Below are positions 27,491 through 35,111 of a stretch of 64,000 nt of DNA, piece by piece; position 1 is the stretch's first letter; each line of letters opens with the position of its first letter. The notes beneath the pieces are model-generated. The model was given only the letters and a program-made list of their open reading frames with translations. It ran no database searches and was not told the origin of the DNA. The position numbers and the translations under genes are program-made. The DNA comes from Stutzerimonas stutzeri. GTDB taxonomy: Bacteria; Pseudomonadota; Gammaproteobacteria; Pseudomonadales; Pseudomonadaceae. Location: NCBI RefSeq assembly GCF_000590475.1, contig NZ_CP007441.1, forward strand, positions 289,581-353,580, written 5' to 3'.

Positions 27491-29900
27491 GCCGAAAACG
27501 CAGTGCCAGATCGTCTTCGAGCATTACGACCGCGGCGATGAGCGACGGCGCGAAGCCTTGCTGGCGCTGGGCAACGGGGTCTTGTCGTGGCGGGCCAGTG
27601 CACCGGAAGCCTCGATTCAGCAGCATGTGGATGAAAGCCAACACTACGCGGGTTTCTACCGCGCCGGCTGGTATGACGAGGCGCCGCGCGAGGTCAATGG
27701 TGACTCGGTGCAGATGGCGGCCCTGGTCAACTTGCCGGCCCCCTTCGGTCTCAGCTTTGCGTTAGATGATGGCGATTGGTTCAGCCTCGATAGGGTCGAC
27801 CTGCAGCGTTATCGGCAAACGCTGAGTCTGGACACTGGCGTGCTCGAACGGCATTTCGAATTCGATCTGGCTGGCCATCGGTTGAGGTTGCTGGAGGGTC
27901 GTCTGGTCAGCATGGCGACCCCCAATCTCGCCGTGTTGCGCTGGGAATTGCAGCTGCCGCCCGGTCTGGAGGTGCGCCTGCGCTCAGTGCTGGACGGTGG
28001 CGTACGTAACGCCGGGGTGGAGCGCAACCGCGCCTATGAAGGACGGCGTCTGCAGCACTTGGCGTTCGACCATGACGACAATGGCACCGCCGCCCTCAGC
28101 GCCCGATTGCATGACCATCGCCAGCGCCTGGCGATGGCGATGCAGCTCCGGTCGCCTGAGCGACAGCTGCAATGGCGCAGCACCATCTACGAACAGCGAC
28201 TGATCCAGGACGCCCGATGCGCGGTGCCGGACGACGGTCGGTTGATCATTGAAAAGCGGGTCGTGGTGCTGATCGACGAGGAGTGCCCGGTTGCCGACAA
28301 GGATGCCCGTAGCGAGGCATTGCGACAGTTGCCCGGCGACGATTATGAGCACCTGAAACAGGCGAGCGCCGAGGCCTGGCAAACCTTGTGGCAGGATCAC
28401 GCACTCGCCTCGGACGATCCCGAGTTGCAGCGCACCTTGCATTTTCACGCGTTTCACCTGCTGCAAACCGTGTCGCCGCTCAGCGTTGGGCGTGACCTTG
28501 GCTTTCCGCCTCGGGGTTGGATGGAAGGCTATTACGGCCAAGTATTCTGGGACGAGCTGTTCGCCTATCCGATACTCGCGACCCATTGGCCCGAACTCGC
28601 CAGAAGCCTGCTCGACTACCGTTATGCCCGGCTAGACAAGGCGCGTGAACGGGCTCGTCGTGTCGGGCTGCGGGGCGCCATGTTCCCCTGGCGCAGCGCA
28701 CGCACGGGCGAAGAGGAGACGCCGCCGTGGCAGTGCAACCCGATGTCTGGCCGCTGGATGGCCGACCACACCCGCTTGCAGCGGCATATCGGCTCGGCCG
28801 TGGCGTACGACGCCTGGCAGCTGTATCTGGCCACCGCTGACGAGGCATTGCTGGCCGGGCAGGTCGGTGAGTTGATTATCGAAGTGGCGCGTTTCTGGGC
28901 GAGCCTGGCGCAGTTCGATGCGTCGCGGCAGCGCTACCTGATCTGCGGTGTGATCGGCCCTGACGAATATCACAACAGCTACCCGGACGCGGCAGAGCCG
29001 GGGTTGAACAACAACACTTACACCAATCTGATGGCGGCCTGGACGCTCGACCGCGCGCGGCAGGTGCTGGCGTTGCTCAGCGAGCCCGATGCAGTCGCGT
29101 TACGGCAACGACTGAAGGTGGAGCCGGACGAGCCGGAACACTGGCAAACGGTCGCTGAAGGGCTCTACCTGCCCTTCGTCGACGATCGATTGCTCAGCCA
29201 GTTTGAAGGCTTCGACAAGCTGGAAGCGCCATCGCAGGAGTGGCTGCACGGCGACCGGCCGCGTTTGGACTGGATGCTCGAAGCGCGGCATGACAGCTGC
29301 GATCGCTATCAGCTGACCAAGCAGGCCGATGTGCTGATGGCTTATCACCTGCTGCCCTGGCAGACGCTGCAGCAAATTCTCGAGCGTCTGGGTTATCCCC
29401 ATGACAGTGCCAGCGTACGCCACACCGTCGCCTATCACCTTGCCCGCATCACTCATGAGTCGAGTCTGTCGAAGGTCGTCTGCGCCGGCGCGTTGGCAGG
29501 CATAGACAGCGAGGCGTCCTGGTCCTATTACCAACAGGCACTGGCCACCGACCTGGGTTCGCCGGGCAACAGTGGCACGCAGGAAGGCATCCACCTCGGC
29601 GCCATGTGTGGCTCACTCGACGTGTTGCAGCGACATTACCTCGGGGTACGTCTGGAGCTTGATGGTCTGTACGTCTTTCCCTCGCCACCGCCGCAGTTGC
29701 GGCAGATAGCGCTGACATTGGTGTTCCGGCAGGCACGCCTGCATCTGCAGCTGGCTGACGGCTCGCTGTCGATTCGCGCGGCCCATGAAAATTCGGGTTC
29801 GGTGCCGCTGCACTATGCTCAAGGCAGTTGCCAGCTGGGGCCGGGCGAGTCGCTCGAGATCGCCTGCCCGCCGCCGCAGGATCGCTCGGCAACGGATTGA
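27483..29900 (+). CDS. Glycoside hydrolase family 65 enzyme (disaccharide phosphorylase type)
   Basis: An 805-residue GH65 protein. The general-acid Glu is about residue 495 in GVIGPDEYHNSYPD, with NNNTYTNLMAAW after it. The N-terminal beta-sandwich has ALLALGNGVLSWR. GH65 enzymes are inverting phosphorylases, or sometimes hydrolases, of maltose, trehalose, kojibiose or similar disaccharides. The second conserved region near the C terminus, with GTQEGIHLGAMCGSLDVLQ, also matches. Its ATG overlaps the upstream kinase stop, which argues for a joint pathway: phosphorolysis or hydrolysis followed by phosphorylation of the freed sugar. The substrate is unknown. It also precedes the antiporter operon by 82 bases, without an obvious terminator. 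Confidence 0.9.
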   Translation: MAEPKTQCQIVFEHYDRGDERRREALLALGNGVLSWRASAPEASIQQHVDESQHYAGFYRAGWYDEAPREVNGDSVQMAALVNLPAPFGLSFALDDGDWFSLDRVDLQRYRQTLSLDTGVLERHFEFDLAGHRLRLLEGRLVSMATPNLAVLRWELQLPPGLEVRLRSVLDGGVRNAGVERNRAYEGRRLQHLAFDHDDNGTAALSARLHDHRQRLAMAMQLRSPERQLQWRSTIYEQRLIQDARCAVPDDGRLIIEKRVVVLIDEECPVADKDARSEALRQLPGDDYEHLKQASAEAWQTLWQDHALASDDPELQRTLHFHAFHLLQTVSPLSVGRDLGFPPRGWMEGYYGQVFWDELFAYPILATHWPELARSLLDYRYARLDKARERARRVGLRGAMFPWRSARTGEEETPPWQCNPMSGRWMADHTRLQRHIGSAVAYDAWQLYLATADEALLAGQVGELIIEVARFWASLAQFDASRQRYLICGVIGPDEYHNSYPDAAEPGLNNNTYTNLMAAWTLDRARQVLALLSEPDAVALRQRLKVEPDEPEHWQTVAEGLYLPFVDDRLLSQFEGFDKLEAPSQEWLHGDRPRLDWMLEARHDSCDRYQLTKQADVLMAYHLLPWQTLQQILERLGYPHDSASVRHTVAYHLARITHESSLSKVVCAGALAGIDSEASWSYYQQALATDLGSPGNSGTQEGIHLGAMCGSLDVLQRHYLGVRLELDGLYVFPSPPPQLRQIALTLVFRQARLHLQLADGSLSIRAAHENSGSVPLHYAQGSCQLGPGESLEIACPPPQDRSATD

Positions 29901-29981
29901 AACAAGGCGGCGCGTCGATTCAGCGGAACGTCCGGTCCAGAGCCCGTTCCATAACAGAACGTGCCACAAGGAGACGCAGTG

Positions 29982-30473
29982 ATGATGGAGGTCGGAAGCG
30001 CTCGCCGATGGCTGGATGGGCTGGGCTGGGCGGTGATCTATGCCTTGATCTGGGCACTGTTCAGCGAGGGCGGCGGATGGTCGCTGGGCGCACCGACCGT
30101 CCTGTTGTCCGCGGGGCTTTCAGTCTGGTTGGGCTTGCGGCCCTGGCAGCCGTCGCTGCGGGCGCTGCCTGGGTTTGTCGGTTTCTTTCTCGGCAGGATG
30201 GCCGCTGGCGCCTGGGATGTGGCCGTGCGTGCGGTTCATCCACGCCGACCGCTGCAGCCGGCGTGGCTCGACTACCCGATTGCCAGCCCTTCGCCTCAGG
30301 TGCGGCTGGTGCTCTCTGCGCTGGTCGGCTTGTTGCCCGGCACCCTGGCCTCGCGAGTGGAGGGCGACCAGATGCGCGTGCATGTGCTTGATGAGCGCCA
30401 GCCGTGGAAACCCACCGTGAGCGAACTCGAACAGCGCCTCGAGCAGCTGCTGGTGCGGGGGCGCCCGCATTGA
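29982..30473 (+). CDS. Mrp/MBH-type antiporter subunit E (MrpE/MnhE)
   Basis: A 163-residue membrane protein starting the antiporter operon. It has the MrpE layout: two or three N-terminal hydrophobic helices, then a cytoplasmic domain with LLPGTLASRVEGDQMRVHVLDE, the conserved segment of the family. AAGGAG lies just upstream of the ATG pair at 29982 and 29985, so I chose the first. MrpE is needed for assembly of Mrp cation/proton antiporters. Its stop overlaps the next ATG. Confidence 0.88.
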   Translation: MMEVGSARRWLDGLGWAVIYALIWALFSEGGGWSLGAPTVLLSAGLSVWLGLRPWQPSLRALPGFVGFFLGRMAAGAWDVAVRAVHPRRPLQPAWLDYPIASPSPQVRLVLSALVGLLPGTLASRVEGDQMRVHVLDERQPWKPTVSELEQRLEQLLVRGRPH

Positions 30474-30724
30474 TGGCGGTGTACGCGTCCCTGCTGCTGC
30501 TAACCATCATCATCGGGCTCGGCCGCGTGGTGTTGGGGCCGGGTCGGGTGGATCGGCTGCTGGCGATCCAGCTGTTCGGCACCACCGGCACGGCCTTGCT
30601 GTTGGTGCTTGCTCAATGGCAACACCAACCGGCGCTACGTGACGTGGCGCTGCTGCTGGGGCTACTCGCAGCGGTCGCGAGCGCCGCGCTGGTGCAATTG
30701 CTGCGCAGGGGCCGACATGACTGA
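30473..30724 (+). CDS. Antiporter subunit F (MrpF/MnhF)
   Basis: An 83-residue protein with three membrane helices. It carries the MrpF hallmarks RVVLGPGRVDRLLAIQLFGT and ALRDVALLLGLLA. The ATG overlaps the subunit E stop and its end overlaps the subunit G start. The small size and position between E and G match both Mrp operons and the mbhB gene of archaeal membrane-bound hydrogenase. Confidence 0.88.
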   Translation: MAVYASLLLLTIIIGLGRVVLGPGRVDRLLAIQLFGTTGTALLLVLAQWQHQPALRDVALLLGLLAAVASAALVQLLRRGRHD

Positions 30725-31013
30725 GCTGCTGCTGGATGGTCTCAGCTGGCTGCTGCTGATTGGCGGCCTGCTGTTTTTCGTGGCGGGCAGTATCGGTCTG
30801 CTGCGCTTTCCCGACACCGTAAGCCGTCTGCATGCCTTAACCAAAGCGGACACTCTGGGCCTCGGGCTGGTGATTGCCGGGCTCTCGCTGCGTGCCGACA
30901 GCCTCTGGGAAATCGGTCAGATGGTGCTGATCTGGCTGTTGTTGCTGGCGTCCAGCGCCACCGCCTGCCAGTTGCTGGCGAGACAGGCCGGAGAGGAGCC
31001 ACGCGATGACTGA
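30717..31013 (+). CDS. Antiporter subunit G (MrpG/MnhG)
   Basis: A 98-residue protein with three hydrophobic helices. The conserved block GSIGLLRFPDTVSRLHALTKADTLG identifies MrpG. It overlaps the upstream gene by 8 bases and the downstream one by 8 bases. It is a structural part of the antiporter complex; the exact role of MrpG in ion passage is not settled. Confidence 0.9.
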   Translation: MTELLLDGLSWLLLIGGLLFFVAGSIGLLRFPDTVSRLHALTKADTLGLGLVIAGLSLRADSLWEIGQMVLIWLLLLASSATACQLLARQAGEEPRDD

Positions 31014-31296
31014 ATGGCTGTTCGACGGGGTGCTTGGCCTGCTCCTGTTGGGGCTCGCCTTCGGCGCGCTGCATGGTCGCAACCTCTACACCAGCGTGCT
31101 GCTGTTCATCGCCTTCGGCCTCGCGCTGGCGTTGATCTGGGCGCGCCTGGGCGCAGCGGACCTGGCGTTGGCCGAAGCGGCGATTGGCGCCGGGCTGACC
31201 GGCGTTCTGCTGTTCACCGCACTGGCGCGCCAGCACAAGCCAGCGGATCTGCCAGGTGCCTTCTGGCGGCCGCGGCGGTGGTCATGCCCATGCTGA
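31006..31296 (+). CDS. MbhD-like small subunit (DUF4040)
   Basis: A 96-residue membrane protein of the DUF4040/MbhD type, homologous to part of the C-terminal region of MrpA. The blocks GRNLYTSVLLFIAFGLALALIW and DLALAEAAIGAGLTGVLLF are diagnostic, with the conserved acidic residues in LALAEAAIG. In canonical Mrp operons this domain is fused to the large MrpA; here it is a free-standing gene as in archaeal membrane-bound hydrogenase. It overlaps the next start by 13 bases. Confidence 0.85.
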   Translation: MTEWLFDGVLGLLLLGLAFGALHGRNLYTSVLLFIAFGLALALIWARLGAADLALAEAAIGAGLTGVLLFTALARQHKPADLPGAFWRPRRWSCPC

Positions 31297-31901
31297 TCCT
31301 GCTGGTGCAAGGGCTGGCGCCACTGAGTGAGGTCGAGCCGCGGTTGCCGGCGCTGATCAACCTGCATCTGGATGAGACCGGTGTCAGCCACCCGGTAACC
31401 GCCGTGCTGCTGAACTACCGCGCCTGGGACACGCTGCTGGAACTGGCCGTCCTGCTGCTGGCGCTGCTCGGCGCGCGGCAACTGGGGCCGCGACCGCTGG
31501 ATCTGGCGGAGCCCTGGCCGCTTCTACGAGCCTGGGCGCGGGTGCTGGCCCCGTTGCTGGTACTGGCCGCCGGCTACATTCTGTGGCGCGGTGCCAGCGC
31601 GCCAGGTGGCGCCTTTCAGGCTGGGGCGCTACTGGCCTCGGGTGTGGTGCTGCTGCGCTTGTCGGGCTTGGTGCCACGGTTGCGCTGGTCCTTCAAGCCG
31701 TTGCGCTTGCTGGTGCTGGGCGGCCTGCTGGTGTTTATCGGTGTTGCGCTGATGACCGCCTGGCTGGGCGAGGGCTGGCTGACCTACCCAAGCGGGGCGG
31801 CCAAGCTGCTCATTGTCCTGATCGAGAGCGTAGCGACCCTGTCGATCGCTGCGAGCCTCAGCCTGCTGGTGGTGGGCGAAGGGGAGGATGTCTCCTCATG
31901 A
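31284..31901 (+). CDS. MbhE-MrpB fusion subunit
   Basis: A 205-residue membrane protein with two parts. Residues 1-70 match the last segment of MrpA (MbhE), with THPVTAVLLNYRAWDTLLEL-like residues and LGARQL. Residues about 85-205 match MrpB, with AGYILWRGASAPGGAFQAGALLASGVVLL. In MBH operons these are separate genes (mbhE, mbhF); here they are one chain. I chose the ATG at 31284, which overlaps the upstream gene; a second ATG lies six bases later. The acidic and Gly/Pro motif APGGAF is intact. Confidence 0.83.
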   Translation: MPMLILLVQGLAPLSEVEPRLPALINLHLDETGVSHPVTAVLLNYRAWDTLLELAVLLLALLGARQLGPRPLDLAEPWPLLRAWARVLAPLLVLAAGYILWRGASAPGGAFQAGALLASGVVLLRLSGLVPRLRWSFKPLRLLVLGGLLVFIGVALMTAWLGEGWLTYPSGAAKLLIVLIESVATLSIAASLSLLVVGEGEDVSS

Positions 31902-32194
31902 CCAGCAGCCTGTTCTGGATGATCATCGGTGCTGCGCTGTGGTTGCTTGGACTGCACGGATTGCTGACCTTGCGTCAGGCACTGCGCCGGATCATCGCCT
32001 TCAACCTGATGGGCAGTGGCGTGTTTCTGGTGATGATCGCCCTGGCGGCGCGCAGCCAGCCGAGCGATCCGCTGCTGGTAGCGCTGGTGGTGACCGGGCT
32101 AGTGGTGGCGGTCAGCGCCACCGCCCTGGCGTTGCGGCTGGCCGGCGTGGCGCAAGATCCGGAGCAGTCAAAGGGCCAGCAGGAGCCGCAATAA
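31898..32194 (+). CDS. Antiporter subunit C (MrpC/MnhC, NuoK-like)
   Basis: A 98-residue protein with three hydrophobic helices, homologous to NuoK. It has FWMIIGAALWLLGLHGLL, RRIIAFNLMGSGVFLVMIA and DPLLVALVVTGLVVAVSATALAL. The conserved acidic position of NuoK in the second helix is not obvious here. It overlaps the stop of the preceding gene by four bases (ATGA) and is followed by the first large subunit with a TAATG overlap. Confidence 0.88.
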   Translation: MTSSLFWMIIGAALWLLGLHGLLTLRQALRRIIAFNLMGSGVFLVMIALAARSQPSDPLLVALVVTGLVVAVSATALALRLAGVAQDPEQSKGQQEPQ

Positions 32195-33618
32195 TGAATG
32201 CGGCGTTGCTGAGCCTGTCCCTACCCCTGATTGCAGCTCTGCTGCTGGTGTTGCTGCGGCCGGCTCGTAGTGGCCTCTGCGTGATCCTGATGAGCGCAGC
32301 CAGCCTGACCGCCGCGGCGTTTGCCTTGCAGCAGGCGATCAGCCTCGGGCCGCAGCTGTTACAGATCGGCGGTTGGGAGACACCGTTGGCGATCCGGTTC
32401 CAGCTGACCCCGCTCACCGCGCTGCTGATGGTCTTTACCGCCGGCCTGCATCTGCTGGTCGCGCTCTATGCAGCGCGCAGCTCGCACGCCACTGGCAACG
32501 AGGATTACTGGCCGTTGTCCTGCCTGTTGCATGCGTCGCTGGTCGCACTGTGGCTATCGGCGGACCTGTTCAACCTGTACGTCACGCTTGAACTGCTGAG
32601 CCTCTGTGCCGTGGCGCTGGTGGCACTGGCCGGGCGCAAGGCCTATCGCCCGGCCTTCAACTACCTGATGCTGTCGCTGGCCGGGTCGCTCGCCTACCTG
32701 TTTGGCGTGGCGTTGTTTTATGGCCGCTACGGCGTGCTTGATGTGTTGGTGCTGGCCGAGCTGACCGAGGCCGACAGCACCACCCGCCTGGCGCTGCTGC
32801 TGATGAGTGTCGGGCTGATGCTCAAGGCTGCATTGTGGCCGCTGCACCTGTGGCTGCCGCCGGCGCATTCCGGCGCACCGACGGCGGTAAGCGCCTTGCT
32901 CTCCGCGCTGGTGGTCAAGGGACCGATTTATATCCTGTGGCTGATCTGGAGCCAGATCGCGCCACCGGAGTTGGGGCGTCAGGCCGGTTTTCTGTTCGCC
33001 GAGGCCGGCATCTTTGCGTTGATATCTGGCGGCTGGTCGGCGTTGCGCGCGCCGCGTTTGAAGGTGCTGGTGGCCTATTCGACGGTGGCCCAGCTGGGCT
33101 ATGCGCTGCTGGCGCTCGGCCTGCTGCTCCACTGGCAGGAGCCGCGCATGGAGGCGGCGCTGTGGTTGTTCGTTCTGGCGCATGGGCTGGCCAAGGTGTC
33201 GATGTTCCTGGCGGCCGGCGAGCTGCAGCGGGTGCTGGGTACGCGTCGGGTACGGGCGCTGAAAGGCGCCAGTCAGAACATGCCGGTGGCCATGGCGACT
33301 TTCGCCGTCGCCGGTGGCAGCTTGATTGGCCTGCCGCCCAGTGGAGGCTTTCTTGCCAAGTGGCTGTTGCTGCAGCCGCTGTTCGAGCAACCGCAGCACT
33401 GGCCGTGGGCTTTTGGTGTGCTGCTCGGCACGCTTATGTCGGCGGCTTACGTGTTTCGTGTGGTGGCGCTGGGCTTCGATCGTGCGCGGCCCAACCCACC
33501 CAGCGTCAAGCCTGATCCCGTTGCGCAATGGCTGGCGATGCTGCCGGCGCTGTTGGTGCTCAGCCTGGCGCTGATCAGCGAGCCCTTGCTGCTCTGGCTC
33601 GGTGGGGTGGCGCGATGA
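32194..33618 (+). CDS. First large antiporter-like subunit (MrpD/NuoN-like)
   Basis: A 474-residue polytopic protein of the Mrp/NuoL-M-N proton-channel family. The key residues are present: Glu at about 133 in LYVTLELLSLC (helix 5) and Lys at about 211 in LMLKAALWPLHLWLP (helix 7), followed by HSGAPTAVSALLSALVVK with the helix-8 Lys. This matches a functional proton-translocating subunit of MrpD type. It starts with a TAATG overlap and ends with a four-base overlap (ATGA) on the next gene. It works with the E, F, G, B and C subunits encoded upstream. Confidence 0.88.
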   Translation: MNAALLSLSLPLIAALLLVLLRPARSGLCVILMSAASLTAAAFALQQAISLGPQLLQIGGWETPLAIRFQLTPLTALLMVFTAGLHLLVALYAARSSHATGNEDYWPLSCLLHASLVALWLSADLFNLYVTLELLSLCAVALVALAGRKAYRPAFNYLMLSLAGSLAYLFGVALFYGRYGVLDVLVLAELTEADSTTRLALLLMSVGLMLKAALWPLHLWLPPAHSGAPTAVSALLSALVVKGPIYILWLIWSQIAPPELGRQAGFLFAEAGIFALISGGWSALRAPRLKVLVAYSTVAQLGYALLALGLLLHWQEPRMEAALWLFVLAHGLAKVSMFLAAGELQRVLGTRRVRALKGASQNMPVAMATFAVAGGSLIGLPPSGGFLAKWLLLQPLFEQPQHWPWAFGVLLGTLMSAAYVFRVVALGFDRARPNPPSVKPDPVAQWLAMLPALLVLSLALISEPLLLWLGGVAR

Positions 33619-35111
33619 ACTGGACCCATTGGCTACCGCTGGCAATCGTGTTCAGCTCGCTGGTGCCGGGCCTGCTGATTTTTACCCTGCGCGAAGAGCA
33701 GCGCCGCTTGCGGGTCACGCTCAACCTCGCCGGTGTGGTGATCAAGCTGTTGCTGGTGGCGGCGATGATCTATGGCGTGAGCAAAGGCCTGGAGTTCCGC
33801 TTCAGCCTGCCGTTCCTTCCCGGCGCGCCGCTGGTGCTGCAGGGCGATGCGCTGTCGCTGTTGTTCGTCGCGCTGTCGTCGGTGCTGTGGTTGGCCACTA
33901 CCGTTTATGCCATTGGCTACTTTGAAAATTCTCCGCTGCAGTCGCGCTTCTTCGGCTACTTCAGCCTTTGCGTGAGCGCCACCGTAGGCCTCGCGCTGGC
34001 GGGCAATCTGGTCAGCTTTCTGTTGTTCTACGAGATGCTGACGCTGGCGACATTCCCGCTGGTGGTGCATCGCGGTACGCCCGAAGCGCTGCGCGCCGGG
34101 CGCGTCTATCTTGCCTACACCGTGGGCGGCGGTGCGCTGGTGCTGATGGGTGTGGCGCTGCTGCATGGGCTGGCCAGTGGACAGGATTTCCAGCCCGGTG
34201 GCTATCTGCTGCAGGCGGTGGGCGAGCACGATCTAACGCTGCGCGTCGCTTTTGTCCTGCTGGTCGCCGGGCTCGGCGTCAAGGCGGCGCTGATTCCTCT
34301 ACATGGTTGGCTGCCAAAGGCGATGGTGGCGCCCGCGCCGGTCAGCGCGTTGCTGCATGCGGTGGCGGTGGTCAAGGCAGGCGCGTTCGGTATCGTCCGG
34401 GTGGTCTATGACGTCTATGGCGCCGAGGCGATGGATCAGTTGGACATTGCCGGGCCGCTGCTCTGGCTGGCCGCGGCGACCATCCTCTACGGCTCGTGGC
34501 GGGCATTGCAGCAGCAGGAGCTGAAGAAACGCCTGGCGTACTCGACCATCAGCCAGGTGTCTTACGTGACGCTCGGCGTAGCGCTGCTCGGGCCGATTGC
34601 GGCGGTCGGTGGGCTGGTGCATCTGGTCCATCAGGGCCTGATGAAGGTGACGCTCTTCTACTGCGCCGGCAATTTTGCCGAAACCTTGGGGATTCACCGC
34701 ATCCGCGAGATGGACGGCGTGGGCCGACGCATGCCGCTGACCATGACCGCCTTCAGCATCGGCGCCCTGGGGATGATCGGCATTCCGCCGATTGCCGGCT
34801 TCGTCAGCAAGTGGGCGCTGGGGATGGGCGCGCTGGAGGTCGGCCAAGACTGGGTGCTGCTGGTGCTGATGGGCTCGGCGCTGCTCAATGCCGGTTATTT
34901 CCTACCGCTGCTGTGGCGCGGGTGGTTTGCCGCCCCGGCCGACTGGCATGAAGACAACTGGCGCGAGGAGCGCTGGGAAACGCACTGGATGCTGTTGCTG
35001 CCGGCGTTGTTCACCGCAGCGCTGGCGGTGGCGGTCGGCTTGTTGGCCGGCACCGCACTGAGCCCGCTGGGCTGGGCGCAGCTGATCGTCCGGCGGGAGT
35101 TCGACATATGA
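33615..35111 (+). CDS. Second large antiporter-like subunit (MrpD/NuoM-like)
   Basis: A 498-residue proton-channel subunit of the same family. Helix 5 Glu is at about residue 140 in LLFYEMLTLATFPL, and helix 7 Lys at about 223 in GLGVKAALIPLHGWLPKAM, both intact. Helix 8 has VSALLHAVAVVKAGAFG. It has an unusually polar loop near residue 450 (DWHEDNWREERWE). It overlaps the genes on both sides by four bases. Together with the first and third large subunits it would give the complex up to three channel-like units, against two (MrpA and MrpD) in standard Mrp. Confidence 0.87.
   Translation: MNWTHWLPLAIVFSSLVPGLLIFTLREEQRRLRVTLNLAGVVIKLLLVAAMIYGVSKGLEFRFSLPFLPGAPLVLQGDALSLLFVALSSVLWLATTVYAIGYFENSPLQSRFFGYFSLCVSATVGLALAGNLVSFLLFYEMLTLATFPLVVHRGTPEALRAGRVYLAYTVGGGALVLMGVALLHGLASGQDFQPGGYLLQAVGEHDLTLRVAFVLLVAGLGVKAALIPLHGWLPKAMVAPAPVSALLHAVAVVKAGAFGIVRVVYDVYGAEAMDQLDIAGPLLWLAAATILYGSWRALQQQELKKRLAYSTISQVSYVTLGVALLGPIAAVGGLVHLVHQGLMKVTLFYCAGNFAETLGIHRIREMDGVGRRMPLTMTAFSIGALGMIGIPPIAGFVSKWALGMGALEVGQDWVLLVLMGSALLNAGYFLPLLWRGWFAAPADWHEDNWREERWETHWMLLLPALFTAALAVAVGLLAGTALSPLGWAQLIVRREFDI

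Noticed and set aside
32554..33645. A 363-codon minus-strand frame
   Set aside because: It is antisense to the first large antiporter subunit; Gln/Arg/His-rich composition, as expected for the complement of a Leu-rich membrane protein.
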